Assembly (NCBI GenBank): GCA_021838765.1
Contig: JAKCCY010000010.1
Location: 1-40,546 of the forward strand
Source of the DNA: Nitrospirota bacterium
GTDB taxonomy: Bacteria; Nitrospirota_A; Leptospirillia; Leptospirillales; Leptospirillaceae
Reading direction: 5' to 3'
Length of the DNA stretch: 40,546 bases
Shown here: piece by piece, positions 8,297-21,059 of the stretch
Numbering within the stretch: the stretch's first letter is position 1
How the letters are laid out: every line of letters begins with the position of its first letter
Made by a program: the position numbers and the translations under genes
Notes under the pieces: generated by a model
What the model saw: the letters and a program-made list of their open reading frames with translations, nothing else
Told to the model about the DNA's origin: nothing
The model's database searches: none

Positions 8297-8877
8297 TCTT
8301 TTTCCTCTGAACCTGAAGAAGAGACTCCAGAAAGCCTGAGATACCACCTGAAATACCATACGCCTGACACAAGAGTTAATATCAGCGAAATCCAGAAGAA
8401 AAACATCCCTAGGGAATGAAGATTAACAGGATTTTTGATTCCGGGAATTGAAAGAAGTCTTTGATTCCAGATAAGGATGGTCAGGGAGATCGTCTGAAAA
8501 ACCATCTTGGCTTTTCCAAGAGATTCCGCCGGAATGATAATTCCGTCTGCCGAGGCAATCGCACGGAGACCCGAGACAGCCAGCTCTCTTGCAACAATAA
8601 GGATCGCCAGCGCTACAGGAAGGAGATGCTCATCAACCAACAAAAAGAGTCCTGTTGTGACAAGGATCTTGTCCGCAATAGGGTCCAGAAGCTTTCCCAA
8701 CGTTGTGACCATGTTGTAACGTCTTGCAATATAACCATCAAGAAGATCTGTAGAGGAAGCCACAACATAAAGGCATGCTGACCAGAAAGCTGTACCCGAA
8801 CGCTCCCGGAAAAATAAAAGAACCAGGACTGGAATCAAAACGATACGACCAAGAGTGATTCCATTGGCAAGATTCAT
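8293..8877 (-). CDS. pgsA: CDP-diacylglycerol-glycerol-3-phosphate 3-phosphatidyltransferase PgsA
   Basis: 194-residue CDP-alcohol phosphotransferase in the inner membrane; makes phosphatidylglycerophosphate from CDP-diacylglycerol. The signature DG-x2-AR-x8-G-x3-D-x3-D is present as DGYIARR followed by GKLLDPIADK (about 47-70), with the metal-binding aspartates in place and about five hydrophobic helices. The size agrees with bacterial PgsA (about 180-200). Starts and stops overlap both neighbours by 4 nt (ATGA with kdsC upstream and plsY downstream), indicating coupled translation. The phosphatase for the next step is not adjacent; the PAP2 protein at the start of the window is a possible candidate. 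Confidence 0.93.
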   Translation of the reverse strand: MNLANGITLGRIVLIPVLVLLFFRERSGTAFWSACLYVVASSTDLLDGYIARRYNMVTTLGKLLDPIADKILVTTGLFLLVDEHLLPVALAILIVARELAVSGLRAIASADGIIIPAESLGKAKMVFQTISLTILIWNQRLLSIPGIKNPVNLHSLGMFFFWISLILTLVSGVWYFRWYLRLSGVSSSGSEEKE

Positions 8878-9425
8878 GGAGAATCTCCGTCCTGATTACA
8901 CCTCGTCTCAGAAATATCGGCTGATCGTCCCAGAAGAATCCAGTCAGCGATTTCCCGTACCGCGCCATTTCCGCCAGGCAACCTTGTCACCCAATCTGCC
9001 TCGCGCCGAACAACCCATGGAGCTTCCGGAACTGTAATCGCAAGTCCAGAGATTCTCATTACGGGAAGATCGACCACATCATCCCCAATAAAAAGGATTT
9101 CTTCGGAAAAGAGGTTCCACTTCTGGAGGATCGATTGAAATATTGGAAGTTTTTCCCGAACACCCAGATATCCATCCTCAATACCAAGTTCCTTCATTCG
9201 GCGTCTGATTGCCTTTGAATCTCGACCTGATAAAAGGGCAAGCCTGACCCCCGCTCGTCTCAGAAGCACAAGACCATGGCCATCTCTCAAACTGAAGGAC
9301 TTCATCTCTTCATCATCAACACCATATGAAATCAGGCCATCGGTCAATACTCCATCGACATCCATGACAAGGCCACGAACTCGCCGAAAATCACGAATCA
9401 CCCTCGGTGACGGAGAAATCCTCAT
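8874..9425 (-). CDS. kdsC: 3-deoxy-D-manno-octulosonate-8-phosphate phosphatase KdsC
   Basis: 183-residue HAD-superfamily phosphatase that dephosphorylates KDO-8-phosphate to KDO. Motif I is DVDGVLTDG, with nucleophile and acid/base aspartates two residues apart; motif II is the Ser of LLSGRDS; motif III is the Lys of VREKLPI; motif IV is FIGDDVVDLPVM. There is no large cap domain, as expected of KdsC tetramers. The preferred ATG overlaps the kdsD stop as TGATG; an in-frame TTG 24 nt further upstream is less likely. It lies directly after kdsD and kdsA, so three consecutive KDO steps are adjacent. Confidence 0.93.
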   Translation of the reverse strand: MRISPSPRVIRDFRRVRGLVMDVDGVLTDGLISYGVDDEEMKSFSLRDGHGLVLLRRAGVRLALLSGRDSKAIRRRMKELGIEDGYLGVREKLPIFQSILQKWNLFSEEILFIGDDVVDLPVMRISGLAITVPEAPWVVRREADWVTRLPGGNGAVREIADWILLGRSADISETRCNQDGDSP

Positions 9426-10435
9426 CAAACGATTTTCTCCCGAAGGCAATCATGAAAATGCAAGACTCCTTCCAACTTATTATCATTGTCTGCCAGTACA
9501 ACCAGTTGGGAGATTTTTTTTTCTTCCATAATACGGACCGCTTCCGATGCCAGGGTATTACCACTGATCGTGACAGGATGGGTGGACATGAACTCCTCTA
9601 CAGGGCGGGAGAGCAGGGATGAGCCCATTGAATCAGAGGAAATTTTTGAAACCATGGATATTGCCCGACGAAGATCTCCGTCGGTCAGAATTCCAAGAAG
9701 GGTGCCGTTTTCCGACAGAATAGTGGTCAATCCAAGCTTTTTTCCGGTCATTTCTATGATGGCGTCACCAAGTGAAGTCCCGGCTTGAACGGAAGGAATA
9801 GAGCTTCCCTTATGCATGATGGAAGAGACCCTGAGAAAGTATCGTCTGCCAAGAGCACCCCCTGGGTGAAGGTTGGCAAAATCCGTGACACCAAAACGTC
9901 TTTCGGAAAGAAGTACCAAAGCCAGAGCGTCACCCAAAGCCATCATCGCCGTAGTGGAAGACGTTGGCGCAATTCCATGAAGTCCTGCTTCAGTCTCGAC
10001 TCCTGTAGCAAGAACAACATCAGAGACACCAGCCATTTCAGAATCGGATCTGGCGACCATTGAAATAATCGGAATCGAAAGCCTCTTCAGAAAGGGAATC
10101 AAGGCCATAATCTCCGCAGTGTTGCCTGATTTGGAAAGGGCAAGAACCGTATCTCCCTTGTCGATCATTCCGAGATCACCATGGAGAGCCTCTGCAGGAT
10201 GAAGAAAAAAAGCAGAAGTTCCCGTTGAAGACAAAGTTGCCGCGATTTTTCTTGCGACATGCCCCGATTTTCCCAACCCGGTCACAACCACCTTTCCTTC
10301 TCTGGAAAGAATAAGACGAATCGCATTGGAAAAATCATCGCCCAGCCGGCTTGCCATTTCTGACAACGATTTCGCTTCTGATTCCAGAATGGCCCGGCCC
10401 TGATTAACGAGATGATCCTGCGGGGAAAATTCCAT
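9425..10435 (-). CDS. kdsD: Arabinose-5-phosphate isomerase KdsD
   Basis: 336-residue cytoplasmic enzyme that interconverts ribulose-5-phosphate and arabinose-5-phosphate, the first committed sugar of KDO synthesis. It has an N-terminal SIS domain (about 35-190) with VTGLGKSGHVARKIAATL and the metal/catalytic region FLHPAEALHGDLG, plus two C-terminal CBS modules (about 205-335). Length and architecture match KdsD/KpsF/GutQ; genomic placement in the kds cluster favours KdsD over GutQ. The ATG overlaps the kdsA stop by 1 nt in TGATG. The CBS pair may sense a nucleotide or sugar, as proposed for the family. Confidence 0.94.
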   Translation of the reverse strand: MEFSPQDHLVNQGRAILESEAKSLSEMASRLGDDFSNAIRLILSREGKVVVTGLGKSGHVARKIAATLSSTGTSAFFLHPAEALHGDLGMIDKGDTVLALSKSGNTAEIMALIPFLKRLSIPIISMVARSDSEMAGVSDVVLATGVETEAGLHGIAPTSSTTAMMALGDALALVLLSERRFGVTDFANLHPGGALGRRYFLRVSSIMHKGSSIPSVQAGTSLGDAIIEMTGKKLGLTTILSENGTLLGILTDGDLRRAISMVSKISSDSMGSSLLSRPVEEFMSTHPVTISGNTLASEAVRIMEEKKISQLVVLADNDNKLEGVLHFHDCLREKIV

Positions 10436-11300
10436 CAAGACCCACCCTGACCAAACAAAGGATCTGGCCCCATTTTTTTTCTGGCTTCATGAAAGGGAAG
10501 CAATCCGGCAATCAGAGCTTCCAGCTTTGACAAAGGTATCATGTTCGGGCCATCGCTAGGTGCGTGGTCCGGATCAGGATGAACTTCCATAAACAATCCC
10601 TGACACCCGACAGCAAGGGCGGCGCGGGCAAGCGATGGAGCAAACCTGCGATCTCCTCCCGACCTGTCACCACTGCCTCCAGGACTCTGTACAGCATGCG
10701 TTGCATCAAAAATGATCGGATAACCGAATGAAGACATGATTGGCAATGAGCGAAAATCGACGACCAATGTATGGTATCCAAATGAAATCCCGCGCTCACA
10801 TAACATCAACTGATCGCACCCTGCCTCTTCCATTTTTTTCACAACATTGGACATATCTTCAGGAGCCATGAACTGACCCTTTTTGATATGAACAAGCTTT
10901 CCTGATCGGGCAGCCGCCTCGAGCAGGTCGGTCTGTCTTGACAACAACGCTGGAATTTGCAGAATATCCAAGACTGATGAGGCTTCCGCCACTTGCGCAC
11001 CATCATGTACATCAGAAATAACCGGAAAAGAATATCTCGCCCGGATGTCTTCCAGAATGGAAAGCCCGGCACTGATGCCAATACCCCGAAAGCTTTTTCC
11101 CGATGAACGATTGGCCTTGTCATAGGATGCCTTGAAAACAAAGGGAAGGTTCAATCGATCCCGCATTTCCGCCAAAGCCCCGGCAATATCAAACGCATGC
11201 TCTCGAGACTCAATAACACATGGTCCAAGAATAAAAAGAGGGGGTGATTCAGGTCCTACAGTATATGCTCCAGCAGGTGTTTTAATGTGAAGACTTTTCA

Positions 11301-11301
<1 letters not shown>
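10435..11301 (-). CDS. kdsA: KDO-8-phosphate synthase KdsA, metal-dependent type
   Basis: 288-residue aldolase-type enzyme that condenses arabinose-5-phosphate with phosphoenolpyruvate. It shows FILGPCVIES (about 23-32) and KASYDKANRSS (57-67), the substrate loop typical of KdsA. Cys28 in GPC occupies the position of the metal-binding Cys of the metal-dependent class (A. aeolicus type), whereas the E. coli metal-independent enzyme has Asn there. A much longer open frame runs upstream through the end of pyrG, but the GTG whose first base is the last base of the pyrG stop (TAGTG) gives the family length and is chosen. It has 1-nt junctions with pyrG upstream and kdsD downstream. Confidence 0.94.
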
Positions 11302-13791
<2,490 letters not shown>

Positions 13792-13795
<4 letters not shown>

Positions 13796-14874
13796 TTACG
13801 GATTTCCGATCCATAACCCCTGGTCACAAAAGTCCCGGTTCTCCGGTCAAAAAGGGGAGATTGTCTCAAAACGCCTTCCAGCTCACCATTGGATATTGCC
13901 GCTGTACCAACGATTCCAACAACATATCCTGCAGCAATATTTGACAAAACAGCCGCTTCCAGAAGTGACGCACCTGATGAAAAGGCAAGAGACATTGAGG
14001 CAATGACTGTATCCCCAGCTCCTGTAACATCATAGACATTCTGAGCGACTGACGGAATATGAAAGACTTTCAGTTCGTCCGGATTTTCAAAAAGAGTCAT
14101 CCCCATCTCTCCCCGGGTAATCAGGAGAGATCCACAGTTCAGTCTTGAAATCAGAGTTTTGGCTGCCTTCAAAAGAGACTCCTCCGAATCAATCTCGCAT
14201 CCGGATGATTGGGAAGCCTCCAGATTGTTAGGAGTCAGAATGGTCGCACCATGAAAGCTGTCGATTGTCGCAACCTTTGGGTCGACAAAAGTTGGAACGC
14301 CAAGATCTTTAGCCAAAGCCATTGCTTTTTGTGCAAAAGATGGAGAGAGAACCCCCTTGGCATAATCGGAGAGCAAAAAGACCCCCGCTCCAGGAAGAAG
14401 TTTTTCAAGTCTCGATAAAAGCTCTTCCTGAACAGCTTCCGGCAACTCCCCACGATCCTCTTCATCATATCGCAGAAGTTGCTGGCTATGGGCAATCACT
14501 CGGGTTTTTGTTGTGGTGGGTCGACTTGAAATAGAAAGGACACCAGAAATATCCACATTTTCCTTTTCCATTTCAGTCAGAAGCTTTTGCCCGTTGGCAT
14601 CATCACCCACAATAGACAAAAGTGACGAACTTCCCCCTAGTTTTTGTATATTGTGGACAACATTGCATGCTCCACCAAGTCGCACCGACTCGTGAGTCAC
14701 ATTAACCACCGGAACGGGTGCCTCTGGAGAAATTCGTGAAACCTTTCCCCAAACATAACGATCAAGGATGGAGTCACCCGCTACAACCACTCGGGAGTTG
14801 TTCATTCGGGACAAAACCTCAAGGAGTCGGTCCAGAGAAACCAGATCCTTTGATACGGGGACTTTTTCGATCAA
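13792..14874 (-). CDS. D-glycero-beta-D-manno-heptose-7-phosphate kinase (HldA / RfaE kinase domain)
   Basis: PfkB-family sugar kinase for ADP-heptose synthesis of the LPS inner core. VVVAGDSILDRYVWGKVSRISPEAPVPVV is the RfaE-type N-terminal signature (within about 28-57) and DVTGAGDTVIA contains the catalytic Asp. It has about 360 residues and lacks the nucleotidyltransferase domain of the fused E. coli HldE, so it corresponds to a stand-alone kinase. Start: the TTG at 14874 has AGGAG 6 nt upstream and leaves a 53-nt gap to lepB. A longer frame to 14958 overlaps lepB without a ribosome-binding site, and an ATG at 14805 would trim part of the fold. The 3' end overlaps kdsB in ATGA. Confidence 0.88.
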
Positions 14875-14927
14875 CAACAGCTCCTGAGTTCTGGCTAAAA
14901 CAAGCCTGTGGAAGTGCTTCCCATCAC

Positions 14928-15593
14928 CTAATGAATGACATGTCCGAGCCGATTCCATCGCGGATCCCTGCCAACATCATTCCATGACCAATAAATCATG
15001 AATGCCCTACCAAGGATTTTGTCTCTTTTGACAAATCCCCAATATCGAGAATCATAACTGTCATCACGATTATCCCCCATCACAAAGTATTGCCCGGGGG
15101 GAACAAGGGTGTCAGCCATAACATCCCTTCGTGGAACATCCTTCTCATCTGGGTGCAGATATTGGGTGTAAGGCTCCACCATAGGTTTGCCATTGACGTA
15201 GACGACCTTACCCTTTACCTGGATATGATCACCGGGAAGACCAATGACCCGCTTGATAAAATCTTTTGTCTCGTCAAAAGGGTAACGAAAAACAACAACG
15301 TCTCCCCGTTGAGGACCTTGAAAATGAGTTAAATAGAGCCCATTGACAGGATTATGAATTCCATAGGCCATCTTGAGCACCAGAATCTGATCTCCAACCA
15401 ATAAGGTCGGAATCATCGACCCTGAAGGAATTCTGAAAGCCTGAATAATAAAGGCCTTCAAGACAAATGCGACCAGAATGGCCGTAATCAAAGCCTCAAG
15501 AAGTTCTCTCAAAGCTTTTTTGGCTGGAATCGGAGATTTTTCGGACATCCCTGAAGAACCCGGCTTCTGAACTATTTCATTCTCTTCACCCAT
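14928..15593 (-). CDS. lepB: Signal peptidase I LepB
   Basis: 221-residue inner membrane serine protease that removes signal peptides. One N-terminal membrane segment (about 33-52) precedes the catalytic Ser59 in IPSGSM and Lys114 in [25 protein letters not shown] is the conserved box E. It has a single anchor rather than the two of E. coli. The ATG at 15593 overlaps the lepA stop by 8 nt; a longer frame reaching 15656 lies within lepA and has no support. The lepA-lepB pairing is a widely conserved arrangement. Confidence 0.94.
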   Translation of the reverse strand: MGEENEIVQKPGSSGMSEKSPIPAKKALRELLEALITAILVAFVLKAFIIQAFRIPSGSMIPTLLVGDQILVLKMAYGIHNPVNGLYLTHFQGPQRGDVVVFRYPFDETKDFIKRVIGLPGDHIQVKGKVVYVNGKPMVEPYTQYLHPDEKDVPRRDVMADTLVPPGQYFVMGDNRDDSYDSRYWGFVKRDKILGRAFMIYWSWNDVGRDPRWNRLGHVIH

Positions 15594-17418
15594 CGTCACG
15601 AGACCCTTCCGAAACACGAAGGACAGCCATAAAGGCTTCTTGTGGCATTTCGACACGCCCGATTTGCTTCATTCGCTTTTTACCTTCCTTTTGCTTTTCA
15701 AGAAGCTTTCTTTTTCGGGAAATATCTCCTCCGTAACATTTGGCCAACACATTCTTCCGCATGGCACCAATAGTCTGACGGGCAATAATGCGCGAGCCGA
15801 TCGCCGCTTGAATCGCAACTTCAAACATCTGACGTGGAATCACTTCCTTCAACTTTTCAACCAAGGCCTTCCCCCGGTTGTAGGCCTTGTCCTCATGGAC
15901 AATAAAAGACAAAGCATCAACCTGCTCTCCGTTAATGAGAACATCAACCTTCACAAGGATTGACGGACGATATCCCAACCATTCGTAATCAAAAGACGCA
16001 TAGCCTTTTGTGATCGATTTGAGCCGGTCATAGAAGTCAAGAACGATCTCATTCAATGGCATTTCATAAGATAGAGAAACCCTTTTGGCATCAAGATATT
16101 TCAGCTCTTTCTGAATAGCCCGCCTATCCTGACACAACGACATGACCGGTCCAAGAAATTCGGATGGCAAAAGGAGTGTTCCGGTTATGAACGGTTCAAA
16201 AATTTCATCGATCTGCCCCGCAGGTGGAAGGTCAGAAGGATTGACGACAGAAATTTCATCATCAGGACGACCCGCCACCTTGACCCGGTAGACAACTGTT
16301 GGGGCGGTACTGATAAGGGTCAGGTTGAACTCCCTTTCGAGTCTTTCCTGAATGATTTCCATATGAAGAAGGCCAAGGAAGCCACATCTAAATCCAAAAC
16401 CCAATGCGAGAGACGTCTCAAGCTCATAAGTAAAGGAAGCATCATTCAGTCTCAGCTTTTCGAGGGCCTCCTTCAGCTCGTTATATTGCTCCGTCTCTGT
16501 GGGAAAAAGTCCACAAAACACCAGTGGCTTGGCTTCATGGAATCCCGGAAACGGCTCTGGAGACGGATCCGAATCCAGAACAAGTGTGTCTCCTATCCTC
16601 GTTTCCTGAACAGACTTGATTCCGGAAACAATGAATCCCACTTCGCCAGGGCCGAGACTCTCCAAAGAAATGCGCTTTGGAGTATTCGCCCCAATCGAGA
16701 GAACTTCATGGGTTTTTTGGGTGGAAAAAAGCTTGAACCGGTCTCCAACAGAAATCCTTCCGTTAAAAACCCTCACAAGAATGACTGCTCCCTGAAATGG
16801 ATCAAACCATGCATCAAACAAGAGTGCCTTCAACATCTTACCGGGTGATGTCATTGGAGGGGGAACCAATTTGACGATCGCCTCAAGAACGTCAGGCACA
16901 CCGAGTCCCTCTTTTGCTGAGATCAGAAGGGAATCATCCCCATCGACACCGACCGCATCAGATATCTCGTCTTTTGTTTTTTCCACCTCAGCACCGGGAA
17001 GATCGATCTTGTTGATCACCGGAATGATGTGGACATTATTCTCGATGGCAAGGTAGGCATTCGCGATTGTCTGTGCCTCAACACCCTGTGAAGCATCAAC
17101 AACCAAAAGAGCCCCTTCACAGGCAGCAAGACTTCGGGAAACCTCATAGGTAAAGTCGACATGGCCTGGAGTATCGATCAGGTTCAACAGATAGTCCTGT
17201 CCATCCTTCGCTCGATAGACAAGCCTCACCGTATGGGCCTTGATGGTGATTCCACGCTCCCGCTCAAGGTCCATTGCATCAAGGAGCTGCTCCCTGGATT
17301 CCCGGTGTGAGATCGCACCAGTCATCTCAAGAAGCCTGTCGGCCAATGTTGATTTCCCATGATCGATATGGGCAATAATAGAAAAATTACGGATCCGTTC
17401 TATTGGAAAACTCAACAT
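15586..17418 (-). CDS. lepA: Elongation factor 4 LepA
   Basis: 610-residue translational GTPase that remodels stalled or mistranslocated ribosomes. G1 is [14 protein letters not shown] (about 16-29), G3 DTPGHVDF, G4 NKIDLPG; then domain II, EF-G-like domains III and V, and the LepA-specific C-terminal domain ending with [22 protein letters not shown] split over the last 60 residues. The length is close to E. coli LepA (599). GGAGG lies 3-4 nt before the ATG, a strong site, and a good sigma-70-like promoter precedes it. It is the first gene of the operon that continues to plsY. Confidence 0.96.
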   Translation of the reverse strand: MLSFPIERIRNFSIIAHIDHGKSTLADRLLEMTGAISHRESREQLLDAMDLERERGITIKAHTVRLVYRAKDGQDYLLNLIDTPGHVDFTYEVSRSLAACEGALLVVDASQGVEAQTIANAYLAIENNVHIIPVINKIDLPGAEVEKTKDEISDAVGVDGDDSLLISAKEGLGVPDVLEAIVKLVPPPMTSPGKMLKALLFDAWFDPFQGAVILVRVFNGRISVGDRFKLFSTQKTHEVLSIGANTPKRISLESLGPGEVGFIVSGIKSVQETRIGDTLVLDSDPSPEPFPGFHEAKPLVFCGLFPTETEQYNELKEALEKLRLNDASFTYELETSLALGFGFRCGFLGLLHMEIIQERLEREFNLTLISTAPTVVYRVKVAGRPDDEISVVNPSDLPPAGQIDEIFEPFITGTLLLPSEFLGPVMSLCQDRRAIQKELKYLDAKRVSLSYEMPLNEIVLDFYDRLKSITKGYASFDYEWLGYRPSILVKVDVLINGEQVDALSFIVHEDKAYNRGKALVEKLKEVIPRQMFEVAIQAAIGSRIIARQTIGAMRKNVLAKCYGGDISRKRKLLEKQKEGKKRMKQIGRVEMPQEAFMAVLRVSEGSRDDG

Positions 17419-17444
17419 ATTCCTCCATCAATAGTCATCCGGGT

Positions 17445-17473
17445 ATCATAACAGAGGGTCTTCCGGGGTTCAA
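17445..17473 (-). promoter_or_regulatory. Sigma-70-like promoter of the lepA-plsY operon
   Basis: Minus strand: TTGAAC (-35; first four bases match consensus), exactly 17 nt, TATGAT (-10; five of six matches). It ends 26 nt before the lepA ATG. It is in the only sizeable gap upstream of the ten overlapping genes and lies after the end of the GH15 gene at 17530, so it would let the operon be expressed independently of that gene. Confidence 0.6.
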
Positions 17474-17529
17474 CGAACCAATCATCAAACTCATAGAATG
17501 CACTTGCCCCAGAGCGGATCTGGAGGTAC

Positions 17530-19515
17530 TCACAGATTCCCTTCCCATGGGTGCGGCTCAACCTGGGAAATGGAATCAAGCTCCATGAGTGTAATCACCC
17601 ATTCTGCATGACTCCAGACCAAGGGGGAAACAGACAGTCGATCCCCTGTAACAGGATCGACCTGCTCCGGAAGCATTCCACTTCCCCCTGCACGCTCAAA
17701 TACCCAGGAGAGGAGGCTCATCACTTGGGCTGACTCAAGAGGAGATGGGGTCGACCGCATGAACCAGCGGGCCATCCACAACGTTGAGATCACCCATGGA
17801 TTAGAAGGCTGGTGATCACCGCTCCTATAGTAGTGATCATTGCTGTATCTGGCCACCCCACCAATAGGTCCGGGTGTCCAGAGAGACTCAAAAAGCCAAT
17901 CCATCGTCCGAATAAGACGAATATCCTGAAGCGGTAAAACACCATATTCAAAAAGAGCATACATACTTGCATCAGGGGTAGGGTCCGGAAAAGTTTCTCC
18001 ATCTTTCCCAAGGACCAGACCTCTATAAAAACATCCAGTAGTCTCATTTAACAGATATCGAAGGATTCCTTCCTTTACCTCAATGGCCGCCTGCTCAAAA
18101 TACCGGGCTTCTGATGGGTCACCAAATCCTGTTGAAAAACTTGCAGCAGCCTTGAGACCTCCATAAACAGTGGCAGCGGTATGTGTTGATACCCCTGCAC
18201 GCTCTTCCCAGAGGTCATATGAAGGTAGGGGCAATCCTGTTGCAGGATTCCGGAACTTTGCCATAAATCTTGCGGCTGGCAAAACAAATCCCTGAAAAAT
18301 TGGACGAATCGAGTCAAGATCCCGATATTTTTTAAAATGCTCCCAAAGCGCCCAGATACATAGCGCTGTCTCGTCTTCCTGGATAGGATATGCAGGAGCA
18401 CCCACAACACCAGATGGATGCCAGGAAGATCCTATTGAAAGGTTGGGGTGATACTTGTGAGCCAAAAAACCTTCCTCACAAATAAGGGTCGGCAACAGCT
18501 CATAGAATCGCCTGGACAGATCACCCAGACCAGCCTTGTCCAGCGCATGGGCAATCAAAGCTCCATCTCTGGGCCATAAATAGGAATAGGTATCCCTCGA
18601 ATAGTTCAAAGAAACAGAATCAATCGCTGCAACGATCGACCCACTTTTTCCCATGTGGGTTCTGATCAAAAAGAGACTTGTCTCATAAAGTCTTATCCAT
18701 TCAGAAGGAATGGCCTGAGAAGCCAGCGGATGTGAGGTAATCCAGAGTTTCCAAAAACCTGAAGTCTGGGAAAGTGATCTCTCCGGTGTTTTCCGCTTGA
18801 CCTTTGCGTAAGTTGACAGAACCTCGCTTTGACTGGTTCCGCAAATTGTCAACACAGAAAAAGGTTTGTTTTGTTTTTCAGGTTTCAACATCACCGAAAA
18901 AACGGAATCCACCGTACCCTGGGCAATAGGGTTTCCACCAAGACTTCCGTCTTCGGCATCTCGCCATGTCCCTTCCCTGTTGCCATGCCGAGATCCGCAT
19001 GCATACTCGAACATTGCGTTTTCAACAGCCCTTCCGGGAGACTCCATGAGAGCGCCCACTAGGAAATAACGTTGATCCTTATAGTGAAGAAGGGCTTCCT
19101 GCTGAGGAAGATACATGGCCGTATCACCAATATCCTGATGGCTGATGGAAAAATTCTGGTGGAAGAAAAAAGTCACCGTTTCATTGTCCGCTGGAGAATT
19201 GATCAACTCGACTCGGCGAAAATGCACATCGATGTCAAGATCCACCCAATCAGTCAAAACACATTCAAGCCCTCCCAGTTCGGGAAAAAAGAGCGATGCC
19301 TCCGAAACCATCACACCAGATCTGTAACGGCGCTTGCGAATATGGGAAGAGTTTACCCAGACGAATTTCCCGGAAAAGAAAAGACCTAGCCGAAAACCGT
19401 TGCCCCCGACATGGTTTTCCAGTCCGACATAAGGCCACGTCAGTTCTGATAACAAATGGGATTCATCAAAGGACACAAAAAGTCGGCCATTTGCGACGGG
19501 CAAGAATCGTGACAT
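17530..19515 (-). CDS. GH15-family alpha-glucosidase (glucoamylase/trehalase type), copy 1
   Basis: 661-residue cytoplasmic protein (no signal peptide). An N-terminal beta-rich domain (about 1-250) is followed by an (alpha/alpha)6 barrel. Visible GH15 landmarks are SYLWPRDGAL (about 311-320), PIQEDETA, the general-acid segment SYDLWEER with Glu437, and the general-base segment MLPEQ with Glu617 followed by SPLVWSHAE. Both catalytic glutamates are kept, so an active inverting glucosidase is expected; bacterial relatives hydrolyse maltodextrin, glycogen-derived oligosaccharides or trehalose, and the substrate cannot be told here. It is a paralogue of the gene at 21060 and diverges from hisS across a 239-nt gap. 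Confidence 0.9.
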   Translation of the reverse strand: MSRFLPVANGRLFVSFDESHLLSELTWPYVGLENHVGGNGFRLGLFFSGKFVWVNSSHIRKRRYRSGVMVSEASLFFPELGGLECVLTDWVDLDIDVHFRRVELINSPADNETVTFFFHQNFSISHQDIGDTAMYLPQQEALLHYKDQRYFLVGALMESPGRAVENAMFEYACGSRHGNREGTWRDAEDGSLGGNPIAQGTVDSVFSVMLKPEKQNKPFSVLTICGTSQSEVLSTYAKVKRKTPERSLSQTSGFWKLWITSHPLASQAIPSEWIRLYETSLFLIRTHMGKSGSIVAAIDSVSLNYSRDTYSYLWPRDGALIAHALDKAGLGDLSRRFYELLPTLICEEGFLAHKYHPNLSIGSSWHPSGVVGAPAYPIQEDETALCIWALWEHFKKYRDLDSIRPIFQGFVLPAARFMAKFRNPATGLPLPSYDLWEERAGVSTHTAATVYGGLKAAASFSTGFGDPSEARYFEQAAIEVKEGILRYLLNETTGCFYRGLVLGKDGETFPDPTPDASMYALFEYGVLPLQDIRLIRTMDWLFESLWTPGPIGGVARYSNDHYYRSGDHQPSNPWVISTLWMARWFMRSTPSPLESAQVMSLLSWVFERAGGSGMLPEQVDPVTGDRLSVSPLVWSHAEWVITLMELDSISQVEPHPWEGNL

Positions 19516-19754
19516 TTAACAACCCCTCATTATCCTGAAAACAGCTTCACAATCTTTGTGGGCAAAAGAGAAGACTGATTTGACATGGGCACCGAAGATT
19601 CTTGATGCCAATCCATGTGACAATGTAGTATACACTTTTACCCGAATTCAAAAATCATACTCCACCCTGCCTCTCGCGTTAGATCGGCAATTTCGTCCCG
19701 GAGAATAAGAATGCAGCATCCAAAAAACAACACGTTTATAAAAGGGAGTCGCCC

Positions 19755-21050
19755 GTGATTCATGCTCCCCGAGGTATCAAGGACCGAGTCCCCCCGGAAG
19801 AAGATCAGTTCCTCTCCCTTGTTTCCATCGCTGAGAGATACCTCCAGCAAGCTGGATTTAAAAAGGTAGGACTGCCAATCTTTGAATCGTCCTCCCTTTT
19901 CACACGATCCATCGGCGTTGAAACAGACATTGTCGAAAAAGAGATGTATCTTTTTGAAGACAAGGGAGGAGAACACTTTGCGCTTCGACCGGAAGGAACA
20001 GCATCCCTTCTTCGACTGGCCATCCAACACCATCTAATCGAACCAGCCCGCATCACCAGACTTTCCTATCAGGGCCCCATGTTTCGCCATGAAAGGCCTC
20101 AGGCTGGCCGATTAAGACAGTTCCATCAAGTCGGTGCCGAAATATTGGGCTCGATCACGCCACAAGACAACATTGACCTCCTCGTCGTGATTGACTCACT
20201 CGCCAGAAAACTGAATCTTCCGGGCACAACACTTTTTATCAACAACATGGGATGTGCCCAATGTCGCCCTGTTTTTCGAAAAGCACTCGTAGAATACCTT
20301 TCGAACAACCAGTCCGGTCTATGCACCACATGCCAAAAACGTACTGGAACGAACCCGCTGAGAGTCCTTGATTGCAAAGTGCCGGACTGTCAGCCAATCA
20401 TTGAAAAGGCTCCTTCCATCATTGATTTCCTTTGCGAAATCTCCAGATCGCATTATGAAGAGGTTTGCTCGGGACTCAGGAACTTATCAATCCCCTTCAC
20501 GGTCAACCACCGTCTTGTCAGAGGACTCGATTACTATACGGAAACAACCTTCGAGTTTGTATCCAATGCCCTGGGCTCTCAATCCACTTGGGCCGCCGGA
20601 GGTCAATATGATGGCCTTATTGGACAACTGGAAGGCCCTGATGTTTCTGGAGCAGGCTTTGCCATAGGGGTCGAACGTCTTGCGCTACTCGCCGAAAAGG
20701 CCGGAACGCTTCCAGCGCCACCCACCTACTCCCAGGACGTATCACTCCTTCCCCTCGGCGAAAATGCCATCCCATTGGTACAACGCCTCATCCGGGATTC
20801 AAGGGAGGCAGGAATTTCTGCCACCGGCATTTTTGGCGCCACCAAAATCAAGCAGGGCTTCAAACAGGCTGAACGGGACGGCTCACGCTTCCTGCTGATT
20901 GTCGGCGAAGATGAAATCGCAAAACAGGAACTTCTCCTCAAGGATCTTCTGACAAGCGAACAGATTTCGCTTCCTCTTTTCCCGCTGACAAGGCTTATAG
21001 AGCATATCCGCACTGTCCGGAACCAGGAAAAGGTCTCACCAGTCTTCTAG
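19755..21050 (+). CDS. hisS: Histidyl-tRNA synthetase HisS
   Basis: 431-residue class II aminoacyl-tRNA synthetase. The GTG start is preceded by AAAGGGAG at good spacing and gives the family N-terminus IHAPRGIKDRVPPEE. Motif 2 is seen in RLSYQGPMFRHERPQAGRLRQF (split region about 97-118); the histidine signatures are RGLDYYTET (HisA) and AAGGQYDGLI (HisB), and the C-terminal anticodon domain begins at about residue 328. The cysteine-containing insert (CAQC, CTTC, DCKVPDC) is usual for many bacterial HisRS. The 239-nt gap upstream is shared with the divergent GH15 gene; promoter-like hexamers there are weak. The next GH15 gene begins 10 nt after its stop, implying co-transcription. Confidence 0.96.
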   Translation: MIHAPRGIKDRVPPEEDQFLSLVSIAERYLQQAGFKKVGLPIFESSSLFTRSIGVETDIVEKEMYLFEDKGGEHFALRPEGTASLLRLAIQHHLIEPARITRLSYQGPMFRHERPQAGRLRQFHQVGAEILGSITPQDNIDLLVVIDSLARKLNLPGTTLFINNMGCAQCRPVFRKALVEYLSNNQSGLCTTCQKRTGTNPLRVLDCKVPDCQPIIEKAPSIIDFLCEISRSHYEEVCSGLRNLSIPFTVNHRLVRGLDYYTETTFEFVSNALGSQSTWAAGGQYDGLIGQLEGPDVSGAGFAIGVERLALLAEKAGTLPAPPTYSQDVSLLPLGENAIPLVQRLIRDSREAGISATGIFGATKIKQGFKQAERDGSRFLLIVGEDEIAKQELLLKDLLTSEQISLPLFPLTRLIEHIRTVRNQEKVSPVF

Positions 21051-21059
21051 GAGAAATCA